From Dongia_A sp035695765 (GTDB lineage Bacteria > Pseudomonadota > Alphaproteobacteria > Dongiales > Dongiaceae): 64,000 nucleotides of DNA. The stretch is from assembly GCA_035695765.1 (NCBI GenBank), contig DASRRI010000042.1, forward strand, positions 1 through 64,000. Direction: 5' to 3'. Below the pieces are notes generated by a model. That model saw nothing but the letters and a program-made list of their open reading frames with translations. It was not told the origin of the DNA and ran no database searches. The position numbers and the translations under genes were made by a program. Positions 1 to 8,464 of the stretch are shown piece by piece (positions within the stretch are counted from its first letter, which is position 1; every line of letters begins with the position of its first letter).

Positions 1-2215
1 AGTTGAACTCGTTCGCTTCGGAAGTCACGCGCGTGGCGCGCGAAGTGGGCACAGAAGGAAAGCTGGGCGGCCAGGCTGAAGTGAAGGGCGTCGCCGGCAC
101 CTGGAAAGACCTCACGGACAGCGTCAACTTCATGGCCTCGAACCTCACCGACCAGGTTCGCAACATCGCGCAGGTGACGACCGCGGTCGCGCGCGGCGAC
201 CTTTCTCGCAAAATTACGGTGGATGTGCGCGGCGAGATTCTGGAGCTCAAGGACACCATCAACACGATGGTCGATCAGCTCAACGCCTTCGCCTCCGAGG
301 TGACGCGCGTCGCGCGCGAGGTCGGCACCGAAGGCAAGCTTGGCGGCCAGGCGGAAGTGAAGGGCGTGGCCGGCACCTGGAAGCACCTGACCGACAGCGT
401 CAATTCCATGGCCAGCAATCTGACCGGCCAGGTGCGCAACATCGCGGAAGTGGCGACAGCGGTGGCCGAGGGCGACCTCTCCAAGAAGATCACGGTGAAT
501 GTCAGCGGCGAAATCCTGCAGCTGAAGGAGACCATCAACACGATGGTCGACCAGCTGAATGCCTTTGCCGGCGAAGTGACGCGCGTCGCGCGCGAGGTCG
601 GAACGGAAGGGCGGCTGGGCGGCCAGGCGCAGGTGTCCGGAGTGGCCGGCACCTGGAAAGACCTGACCGACAGCGTGAACTCGATGGCCGGCAATCTGAC
701 CGGCCAGGTGCGCAACATCGCCGAGGTGGCGACCGCCATCGCCAACGGCGATCTGTCGCGCAAGATCACCGTGGACGTGCGCGGCGAGATCCTGCAGCTC
801 AAGGAAACGCTGAACACGATGGTGGATCAGCTCAACTCCTTCGCCTCGGAAGTCACGCGCGTTGCGCGCGAGGTCGGCACCGAAGGGCGCCTCGGCGGCC
901 AGGCACAGGTGCCGGGCGTCGCCGGCACCTGGAAGGACTTGACCGACAACGTCAATTCGATGGCCGGCAACTTGACGGCGCAGGTGCGCAATATCGCAGA
1001 AGTGACGACTGCCGTGGCGCAGGGAGATTTGTCGCGCAAGATTACGGTCGATGTGAAGGGCGAAATCCTGGAACTGAAGAACACCATCAACACGATGGTG
1101 GACCAGCTCAACGCCTTTGCGTCGGAAGTGACGCGCGTCGCGCGCGAGGTGGGCACCGAAGGGAAGCTGGGCGGGCAGGCGCAGGTCTCCGGCGTCGCGG
1201 GCACCTGGAAGGACCTGACCGACAACGTCAACTTCATGGCCAGCAACCTGACCGGCCAGGTGCGCAACATCGCCGAAGTGGCGACCGCCATCGCCAATGG
1301 CGACCTTTCCAAGAAGATCACCGTCGACGTCCGCGGCGAGATCCTGCTGCTGAAAGAGACGCTTAACACGATGGTGGAGCAGCTTCGTTCCTTCGCCGGC
1401 GAGGTGACGCGCGTTGCGCGTGAAGTGGGCACGGACGGGCGTCTTGGCGGCCAAGCTAACGTGCCCGGCGTGGCCGGCACCTGGAAGGACTTGACCGACA
1501 ACGTCAACCTGTTGGCCGCTAACCTGACGACTCAGGTGCGCAACATCGCCGAGGTGACGACCGCCGTGGCGCGCGGCGACCTGTCGCGCAAGATCACGGT
1601 GGACGTGAAGGGCGAAATCCTCGAGCTCAAGAACACCATTAACACCATGGTGGATCAGCTGAATGCGTTCGCATCGGAGGTGACGCGCGTCGCGCGCGAA
1701 GTCGGCACCCAAGGCAAGCTGGGCGGCCAGGCCCAGGTCTCGGGTGTTGCCGGTACCTGGAAAGACCTGACCGACACGGTCAACGTCATGGCCGCCAACC
1801 TCACGGAGCAGGTGCGCGGCATCGTGAAGGTCGTGACGGCGGTCGCCAACGGCGACCTCAAGCAGAATCTGACGGTGAAATCGAAGGGCGAGGTCGCGGC
1901 CCTGGCCGAGACGATCAACAACATGACCAACACGCTTGCGACCTTCGCCGACCAGGTGACGACGGTGGCGCGCGAGGTCGGCGTCGAGGGGCGGCTGGGC
2001 GGCCAGGCGAACGTGCCGGGCGCGGCCGGCACCTGGAAGGACTTGACCGGCAACGTCAACCTGCTGGCTGCGAACCTGACGACCCAGGTGCGCGCGATCG
2101 CCGAAGTGGCGACGGCGGTGACCAAGGGCGACTTGACCCGCTCGATCAAGGTCGATGCGCGCGGCGAAGTGGCCGAGCTCAAAGACAACATCAACACCAT
2201 GATCGACAATCTGCG
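1..2215 (+). repeat. Eight tandem 276-bp coding repeats (HAMP units)
   Basis: The DNA repeats with a period of about 276 bp (92 codons). Each unit carries the phrases FASEVTRVAREVGTEG, GVAGTWKDLTD and GEILELK with small variations. Units 1-6 are very similar; the last two (from about 1800) diverge (for example GEVAALAETINN, GEVAELKDNINT). The array enters from the left edge, so the total count is unknown. Such near-identity suggests recent duplication or ongoing gene conversion, and it makes the array prone to recombination and assembly collapse. Confidence 0.9.
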
Positions 2216-4964
2216 CCTGACCACGGACCGCAATACCGAGCAGGACTGGCTGAAGACCAACCTGGCGCGCTTCACCAACATGCTGCAGGGCCAGCGCGAC
2301 CTCGGCATCGTCGGCCGCATGCTGCTGTCCGAGCTGGCGCCGCTGGTGAATGCCCAGAACGGCGTCATCTATCTGGTCGACACTGAAGAGCAGCCGAGCC
2401 TCAAGCTGCTGTCAGCCTATGCCGACCAGGGCATGGATGGCCATCCGGAACGGCTGCGGATCGGCCAGGGGCTGATCGGCCAGTGTGCCGCGGACGGCCG
2501 GCGCATGCTCATCACGCAGATGCCGGACAATGTCGTGCCGATCGGTTCCGGCCTCTTCAAGGCCATTCCACAGAACGACATCGTGTTGCCGGTCCTGTTT
2601 GAAGGGCAAGTGAAAGCGGTCATCGAACTGGCTTCGGTCAGCGCGTTCACCGGCCTGCAGGTCGCGTTCCTGGACCAGCTTACCGCCAGCATCGGTATCG
2701 TGCTGAACAGCATCGAAGCGACAATGCAGACCGAAGGCCTGCTGACCCAGTCCCAGAAACTGGCCGCCGAGCTGCAGGCCCAGCAGGGCGAGCTGCAGCA
2801 AACCAACGAACAGCTGGAACAAAAGGCCCAGCAATTGGCCGAGCGCAACGTCGAGGTCGAGCGCAAGAACCAGGAAATCGATCAGGCCCGGCGCGCGGTC
2901 GAGGAGAAAGCGGCGGAACTCGCCCTCACCTCGAAATACAAGTCGGAGTTCCTGGCGAACATGTCGCACGAGCTGCGCACGCCGCTGAACAGCATACTCA
3001 TTTTGGGCCAGCAGCTGTCCGAAAACCCCGACGGCAACCTGTCCCCCAAGCAGATCGAATTCGCGCGCACGATCCACGGCGCCGGAACCGATCTGCTCAA
3101 TCTCATTACCGACATCCTGGATCTGTCGAAAATCGAATCCGGCACGGTATCCGTCGATGCGGAGGATGTATTCTTCAGCAACCTGCTGGAGACGGTGGCG
3201 CGGCCGTTCCGCCACGAAGCGGAGAACCGCAAGCTGACCTTCGATACCCAGATCGATCCGCGCCTCGATCGCAGCATGGTGACCGATTCCAAGCGGCTGC
3301 AGCAGATCCTGAAAAATCTGCTGTCCAACGCGTTCAAGTTCACGGAGCATGGCGGTGTGCGCCTGGTGATTTCCGAAGTGGCGGCGGGTTGGACCTCGGA
3401 TCACCCGGCGTTGCGCCATGCGCCCTCGGTCATCTCCTTCGAAGTGTCGGACACCGGCGTTGGCATTGCGTCCGAAAAGCAGAAGATCATTTTCGAGGCG
3501 TTCCAGCAGGCCGATGCCAGCACCAGCCGGAAATACGGCGGCACCGGTCTCGGCCTCGCGATCAGCCGCGAACTCGCCACCCTGTTGGGCGGTGAGATCC
3601 AGCTGCGCAGCGTTCCCGGCCAGGGCAGCACCTTTACACTCTATCTGCCGATGAAATATGTCGGGCCGGCCGCCGAGCAGCGGGCAGCTCCGGCCAAGTA
3701 CGGCAATGGCAGCATGGCGCTGGCCGCCGGCCGCATCAGCGACGCACCCACGGAACAGCTGCCGGATGACCGTGCCGACATCCAGCCCGGCGACAAGACG
3801 TTGCTCATCGTGGAGGATGATCTGCATTATGCGCGGATAATCGCCGATCTTGCGCGCGATTCAGGGTTGAAAGTGCTGATCGCGCATCGCGGAGCAGACG
3901 CCTTGACCCTGGCACGCGAATATCGGCCGAGCGCCGTCTCGCTCGATGTGTTCTTGCCCGACATGCTGGGCTGGACGATCCTCAGCCAGCTGAAGCAGGA
4001 CCCAGCAACGCGCCACATCCCGGTGCAGATCGTCACGCTGGACGAAGACCGCCAGCACGGCCTCGCGCGCGGCGCCTTCGGTTTCGTGACCAAGCCGTCC
4101 AGCCGCGAAGGTCTGGCCGAGGTCATGTCGCGGATCGGGCAGTTCATCACGCCGCGGCGCAGGCGGCTGCTGGTGGTGGAGGACAACGCAGCCGAGCGGC
4201 TCGGCATCACGCAATTGCTGGGGCACGAGGATATCGACATCGTCGCCGTCGAAACGGGTGCGGAGGCGCTGGCGCGGCTGCGATCCGAGGAGATCGACTG
4301 CGTCGTCCTCGATCTGCGGCTGCCGGACATGTCTGGTTTCGACGTGCTGAGCCAGCTGCGCGAGGAAGCCAGCCTTGCGGATGTGCCGGTCGTGGTGTTC
4401 ACGGGCCGCGAACTGTCGCCCGAAGAGGATGCCCAGCTCCACACCATGGCCCGCAGCGTCGTGGTCAAGGGTGTCGAATCGCCGGAGCGGCTGTTGGATG
4501 AGACCGCTCTCTTCCTGCATCGCATGGTGTCCGATCTGCCGCCCGACAAGCAGCGGATGCTGGAGCGGCTCTACAGCTCGGATGAGGATCTGCTGGGGGA
4601 GGCCGTCCTGCTGGTCGACGACGATGCGCGCAACATCTTCGCCTTGAGCAGCGTGCTCGAGCGTCACGGCATGCGCGTGCTGACCGCCACCACCGGCAAC
4701 GAGGCGGTGACGCTGCTGGATTCAACGCCTGACGTCGCTATTGTCCTGATGGACGTCATGATGCCGGAAATGGATGGCTATCAGACCATGCAGGTGATCC
4801 GCGGCAACCCGGCCTTCCGCCGCTTGCCCATCATCGCGCTGACGGCAAAGGCGATGAAGGGCGACCGGGAAAAGTGCCTCGAAGCAGGAGCATCGGACTA
4901 TCTGGCGAAACCGGTGAATACGGAGCAGTTGCTTTCGGTCCTGCGGATGTGGCTGCACCGCTAG
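3..4964 (+). CDS. Poly-HAMP hybrid sensor histidine kinase with three receiver domains (5' end outside window)
   Basis: A sensor kinase that should autophosphorylate on His and pass phosphate to its own receivers. Visible order (residues counted from base 3): eight HAMP units of 92 residues (1 to about 740), GAF-like domain (about 746-905), Gln/Glu-rich coiled coil (910-975), HisKA with the MSHELRTPLN H-box (His989), HATPase_c with N-box near 1102 and GTGLGL near 1180, then receivers with phospho-Asp at 1315, 1437 and 1584. The layout resembles fungal group III (Nik1-type) and bacterial poly-HAMP kinases, usually soluble osmotic/stress sensors; no membrane segment is visible here. The open frame reaches the left edge within a HAMP unit, so the true start and further HAMP units probably lie upstream. 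It ends 5 bp before the next kinase gene. The function class is secure; the signal is unknown. Confidence 0.93.
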   Translation: MNSFASEVTRVAREVGTEGKLGGQAEVKGVAGTWKDLTDSVNFMASNLTDQVRNIAQVTTAVARGDLSRKITVDVRGEILELKDTINTMVDQLNAFASEVTRVAREVGTEGKLGGQAEVKGVAGTWKHLTDSVNSMASNLTGQVRNIAEVATAVAEGDLSKKITVNVSGEILQLKETINTMVDQLNAFAGEVTRVAREVGTEGRLGGQAQVSGVAGTWKDLTDSVNSMAGNLTGQVRNIAEVATAIANGDLSRKITVDVRGEILQLKETLNTMVDQLNSFASEVTRVAREVGTEGRLGGQAQVPGVAGTWKDLTDNVNSMAGNLTAQVRNIAEVTTAVAQGDLSRKITVDVKGEILELKNTINTMVDQLNAFASEVTRVAREVGTEGKLGGQAQVSGVAGTWKDLTDNVNFMASNLTGQVRNIAEVATAIANGDLSKKITVDVRGEILLLKETLNTMVEQLRSFAGEVTRVAREVGTDGRLGGQANVPGVAGTWKDLTDNVNLLAANLTTQVRNIAEVTTAVARGDLSRKITVDVKGEILELKNTINTMVDQLNAFASEVTRVAREVGTQGKLGGQAQVSGVAGTWKDLTDTVNVMAANLTEQVRGIVKVVTAVANGDLKQNLTVKSKGEVAALAETINNMTNTLATFADQVTTVAREVGVEGRLGGQANVPGAAGTWKDLTGNVNLLAANLTTQVRAIAEVATAVTKGDLTRSIKVDARGEVAELKDNINTMIDNLRLTTDRNTEQDWLKTNLARFTNMLQGQRDLGIVGRMLLSELAPLVNAQNGVIYLVDTEEQPSLKLLSAYADQGMDGHPERLRIGQGLIGQCAADGRRMLITQMPDNVVPIGSGLFKAIPQNDIVLPVLFEGQVKAVIELASVSAFTGLQVAFLDQLTASIGIVLNSIEATMQTEGLLTQSQKLAAELQAQQGELQQTNEQLEQKAQQLAERNVEVERKNQEIDQARRAVEEKAAELALTSKYKSEFLANMSHELRTPLNSILILGQQLSENPDGNLSPKQIEFARTIHGAGTDLLNLITDILDLSKIESGTVSVDAEDVFFSNLLETVARPFRHEAENRKLTFDTQIDPRLDRSMVTDSKRLQQILKNLLSNAFKFTEHGGVRLVISEVAAGWTSDHPALRHAPSVISFEVSDTGVGIASEKQKIIFEAFQQADASTSRKYGGTGLGLAISRELATLLGGEIQLRSVPGQGSTFTLYLPMKYVGPAAEQRAAPAKYGNGSMALAAGRISDAPTEQLPDDRADIQPGDKTLLIVEDDLHYARIIADLARDSGLKVLIAHRGADALTLAREYRPSAVSLDVFLPDMLGWTILSQLKQDPATRHIPVQIVTLDEDRQHGLARGAFGFVTKPSSREGLAEVMSRIGQFITPRRRRLLVVEDNAAERLGITQLLGHEDIDIVAVETGAEALARLRSEEIDCVVLDLRLPDMSGFDVLSQLREEASLADVPVVVFTGRELSPEEDAQLHTMARSVVVKGVESPERLLDETALFLHRMVSDLPPDKQRMLERLYSSDEDLLGEAVLLVDDDARNIFALSSVLERHGMRVLTATTGNEAVTLLDSTPDVAIVLMDVMMPEMDGYQTMQVIRGNPAFRRLPIIALTAKAMKGDREKCLEAGASDYLAKPVNTEQLLSVLRMWLHR

Positions 4965-4969
4965 AGGGC

Positions 4970-6628
4970 ATGGCGATGAATGCGAACGAGCCTGTCAACA
5001 TTCTCCTGGTCGATGATCAGCCGGCCAAGCTGCTCAGCTACGAAGTGATGCTGCGCGATCTGGGCGAGAACCTGATCAAGGCCTCGTCCGGCCGCCAGGC
5101 CCTGGAACAGATCCTGAGGAACGACATCGCAGTCATTCTCATCGACGTGGTCATGCCGGATCTGAACGGATTCGAGCTGGCGTCGATGATCCGTGATCAT
5201 CCACGTTTCCACACCTTGTCGATCATCTTCGTCTCCGCCGTTTCCGTGACCGAGCTTGATCGCCTGAAGGGCTATCAGCATGGCGCGGTCGACTACATTT
5301 CCGTGCCGGTCGTCCCTGACCTGCTGCGCGCCAAGGTCAAGGTGTTCGCCGAGCTGTACCGCAAGACCCGTCAGCTGGAGCGGCTGAACGTCGAGCTGGA
5401 GCGCCGGGTCGAAGAGCGTACGGCCGCCCTGGCGGAAGCCAATATGCGGCTGGAGCAGCGGGTCGAAGAGCGAACGCGAGAGCGCGAGGCGGCGCTCGCC
5501 CAGGTCCACGAGATGCAGAAGATGGAGAGCCTCGGCCAGCTCACCGGAGGGTTGGCGCACGACTTCAATAATCTGCTTATGGGCATCCTTGGCAGCCTCG
5601 ATTACCTGGCGAAGAAGCCGCCCAGCGATCCGAAGGCCCAGCACTTCCTGAACGCGGCGCGCGATAGTGCTGAGCGCGGTGCGGCCCTGACCAAGCGGCT
5701 GCTGGCCTTTGCGCGGCGGCAGGAACTGCGACCCGAACCAGTCGACGTGCAACGCCTGACGGAGGGCATGGCCGAGATGCTGCAGCGCTCTCTCGGCCCC
5801 ACGATCCAGATCGACATGGATTTCGATGAGGACCTGGCCTTGATCTCCGTCGATCCAAACCAGCTCGAGCTTGCGATCCTCAATCTTGCGCTGAATGCGC
5901 GTGATGCAATGGCGGATGGCGGGCGGCTGCGCATCTCCGGTACGCGCGAGACGGTCAGAAGCGGCCTGCCGTCGCTGAATGATGGCGAGTATGTGCGCAT
6001 GACCGTGACCGACACCGGCACCGGCATGGATGAGGCGACGCTGAAGAGATGCAGCGAGCCGTTCTTCACCACCAAGGAGGTCGGCCGTGGCACCGGCCTT
6101 GGCCTGTCGACTGTCCTTGGCCTCGCGGTGCAGTCCGGCGGCGGCATGCGCATTTCCAGCACGTTGGGCGAGGGGACCACGGTCGAGCTCTGGTTCCCGG
6201 TTGCGGAAGGCGCAGCCGAGCATGCACGCATCGAAGCCGCTCCGGCGCCAAGCGACGAGCTGCCGCGCTATCGGGTGCTGGTGGTCGATGACGAGCCGCT
6301 GGTCGCGTTGCTGACAGCCTCCATGCTGGAGGATCTGGGCCATGTCAGCGAAGTGGTGCCCTCTGGCTTGTCTGCCCTCAATGTCCTGCGCTCCGGCAGG
6401 ACGATCGACGCGGTGATCACGGATTATGCGATGCCCGACATGACGGGCGCGGAACTGGCAGCGCAGATCCACCGCTTTCGCCCCGACATGCCGATCATCC
6501 TGGCGACCGGCTATGCCGATTTTCCAAACAGCCACGCCCAGAGCTTGCCGCGGCTATCGAAGCCGTTCGGCTCACATGAGCTGTCACTGATCCTGACGAC
6601 GCTGAATCAGCGGCCGCTTGCCTCTTGA
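4970..6628 (+). CDS. Hybrid kinase: receiver - HisKA - HATPase - receiver
   Basis: Two-component signalling protein of about 552 residues, cytoplasmic, with no membrane segment. Domains in order: N-terminal receiver (residues 9-125, phospho-Asp59 in ILIDVVMPD), a coiled coil of repeated LERRVEERT/LEQRVEERT heptads (about 130-185), HisKA with the GGLAHDFNN H-box (His197), HATPase_c with GRGTGLGLS near 374, and a C-terminal receiver (from 434, Asp485 in VITDYAMPD). The ATG at 4970 follows the upstream kinase stop by 5 bp; ATG 4976 is an equally possible start, with AGAGGG at 4963-4968 as ribosome site. Tight spacing implies co-transcription with the poly-HAMP kinase and perhaps phosphotransfer between them. 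No separate output regulator is encoded next to the pair. Confidence 0.92.
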   Translation: MAMNANEPVNILLVDDQPAKLLSYEVMLRDLGENLIKASSGRQALEQILRNDIAVILIDVVMPDLNGFELASMIRDHPRFHTLSIIFVSAVSVTELDRLKGYQHGAVDYISVPVVPDLLRAKVKVFAELYRKTRQLERLNVELERRVEERTAALAEANMRLEQRVEERTREREAALAQVHEMQKMESLGQLTGGLAHDFNNLLMGILGSLDYLAKKPPSDPKAQHFLNAARDSAERGAALTKRLLAFARRQELRPEPVDVQRLTEGMAEMLQRSLGPTIQIDMDFDEDLALISVDPNQLELAILNLALNARDAMADGGRLRISGTRETVRSGLPSLNDGEYVRMTVTDTGTGMDEATLKRCSEPFFTTKEVGRGTGLGLSTVLGLAVQSGGGMRISSTLGEGTTVELWFPVAEGAAEHARIEAAPAPSDELPRYRVLVVDDEPLVALLTASMLEDLGHVSEVVPSGLSALNVLRSGRTIDAVITDYAMPDMTGAELAAQIHRFRPDMPIILATGYADFPNSHAQSLPRLSKPFGSHELSLILTTLNQRPLAS

Positions 6629-6634
6629 ACACGC

Positions 6635-8170
6635 TCAGGTCGAGGCGATCTCGTTGGCATCGGTGGGTTTGAAGGGTTTAGGAACCGGCGTTAGAAGGAT
6701 CGCGCGTTTCGCGGTCAGATATGCCATCGCAAGCGTTCGTTTGACGCGCGTCGCAATCGGCATCGGATTGAATGGAAGCGTGGCGAGAGGCGGAGCCAGC
6801 ACTTGGATCACGGCACGCTGGGCCATTCCCGCCCGCCGTTCGTGAGGACTGTACTGCAAGAGCTGGTGTGCGACCCAAAGGCAGTTCGCCGGATAGAAGA
6901 AACTGCCATCGAGGATGTCCAGGGTTCGCTGCACCGTCGAAGCCCAGGCACCGAAACGCTGCTCCAGATAGAACCGGTCGCGCCAGTCGAGATCCAGGGC
7001 GATCGGGTCCGATAGCGACCGCTCCCAGGCTGTCATGGCATCCATCCATAGCGACAGCGGTGCAGGCCGGGAATGGAAGAAAGATCGCAGCAAGCCGCCC
7101 GGCGTGGGCAAGGTTTGGGTGAAGCCGGCGCGGAAGAACCGTGCCCAGTGCGCGCAACGGCCGATTTCGAATCCATGCCCGCCGGCGATGGTCAGGCCGG
7201 AATCATGCATATGGTCGGCCCGGCCGCTCGCGCACATCCTGGCGGTTGGATGAAAGATGGCACGGTCCATGTGCGCGATGATGGCGGCTTCCCGCGCCCT
7301 GATATCGGTCGCGGCTATCGCAGGATCGCCCTCGAAGCCGTGAGCGATTCCGACACGCGCGGCCAACCGTGGCGGCAACTCCCGGTCGGCGCGGACAAGG
7401 GCTTCGTGGATCTCGGTATAGCTCCGGAAGTTCACGTTGGCGGCGGTAGCGGCGGCCAGAACCGTGCGTGTATCAAAGCCGGCGGTCAGTCCCACCAGGC
7501 GTTCGCGGAATGCCAGTTGACCCCAATTCCCCATGATGGTCTTGAGCGTCGCGGCAAGCAGGCGGCTATCCCTGTTGGGACTGGTCTTCGCGGCCGTGAA
7601 ACGAACCGCACGGATCGTACCGTTCCTCGGCTCGATGGTCCTCAACGCCAGAAGCTTGTAGACGCCCTCCCGGGTCGTCAGCGGCGCCGGAATCCAGTCC
7701 ATGCCCTTTTCATGGGCGATCTGCCACGGCAGTCGCGCCGCTGCCTCGACATTCGGCAGATAGCCGCCGAGGATCGCAGGGCTACTTGAAATCCAGGTCT
7801 GGCCTTCAGCTTGGCGGTGATAAAGACCCAGCAGCCCGGCGGCGTCCTGCCAGCATCCCTTCGCCGAGATGAGCGCCCATTTGCCGGCCCAGAAACCAGT
7901 CCATTCTTCGATTTCCGATGCCGGCTTCAATGAGAACGTCTGCTCGATCGATGACATCGGCGTGTCGGCCAGGACAGCCAGACCCAACAGGTAATAGATA
8001 TTGCCGTCGCTCGATCGCAATTTTGCGGCCCTCAGCTTCGGGCACAGCGAGAGAACCAGCTGATCTGCAAGTTGGACGCATTCCCACTCCGGTCTGACCC
8101 GCACCGGCAGGGGACCGAGTACGAACTGTTTCTGGTGGGCTATGAGCGCCTGCAAGTCCGTCGACCCCAT
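6635..8170 (-). CDS. Asparagine synthase-like (PP-loop) protein
   Basis: A 511-residue protein resembling the synthetase half of asparagine synthases, which activate a carboxylate with ATP and transfer an amine. The recognisable core is LTAGFDTRTVLAA (about 228-240), a variant of the SGGxDS pyrophosphate loop, followed by a second block with GGHGFEIGR that resembles the region found in asparagine-synthase-related proteins of glycan and peptide clusters. There is no Cys2, so the N-terminus cannot be a normal class II glutaminase. It stands alone and convergent with the upstream kinase gene (stops 6 bp apart). The substrate is unknown; it may be a degenerate or specialised amide ligase. ATG 8170 is the first start of the frame. 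Confidence 0.6.
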   Translation of the reverse strand: MGSTDLQALIAHQKQFVLGPLPVRVRPEWECVQLADQLVLSLCPKLRAAKLRSSDGNIYYLLGLAVLADTPMSSIEQTFSLKPASEIEEWTGFWAGKWALISAKGCWQDAAGLLGLYHRQAEGQTWISSSPAILGGYLPNVEAAARLPWQIAHEKGMDWIPAPLTTREGVYKLLALRTIEPRNGTIRAVRFTAAKTSPNRDSRLLAATLKTIMGNWGQLAFRERLVGLTAGFDTRTVLAAATAANVNFRSYTEIHEALVRADRELPPRLAARVGIAHGFEGDPAIAATDIRAREAAIIAHMDRAIFHPTARMCASGRADHMHDSGLTIAGGHGFEIGRCAHWARFFRAGFTQTLPTPGGLLRSFFHSRPAPLSLWMDAMTAWERSLSDPIALDLDWRDRFYLEQRFGAWASTVQRTLDILDGSFFYPANCLWVAHQLLQYSPHERRAGMAQRAVIQVLAPPLATLPFNPMPIATRVKRTLAMAYLTAKRAILLTPVPKPFKPTDANEIAST

Positions 8171-8464
8171 CGCCGATCAGACCAACACCCGAGCCCTTTG
8201 CCGGGTTTGCCCAGACTCCCAAGGAAGCACGCAGCACCGCTCCTTGGGTCGAGCGTCCCAAACATTTTCATGACATTCGTCTTGGCAGCCTCACGGTACC
8301 AAAGTCCGCGAGCACAACCACAGAAGTGGGCGCCAGTTCCCGCTATAACGGCGAATTACAGGCGATCCTGTGCGGGAATGATCATTAAGATCATCAAGGA
8401 TGGCAGAGCAGCCACAGTCGCAGTGCTCAGCCGAAGCGGGTAAAAAATGTCCGCCGAAGGCGGC

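Noticed and set aside
1..2215. Regular repeats that might suggest a CRISPR or other non-coding array.
   Set aside because: The period is 276 bp, the repeats are contiguous and coding, and there are no unique spacers.
275..2368. Three minus-strand open frames with repeated Ser/Arg/Pro-rich sequence opposite the HAMP array.
   Set aside because: They are the reverse reading of the 276-bp HAMP repeats.
6635..8170. A lasso-peptide or similar biosynthetic cluster around the asparagine-synthase-like gene.
   Set aside because: No precursor peptide, protease or transporter gene lies beside it.
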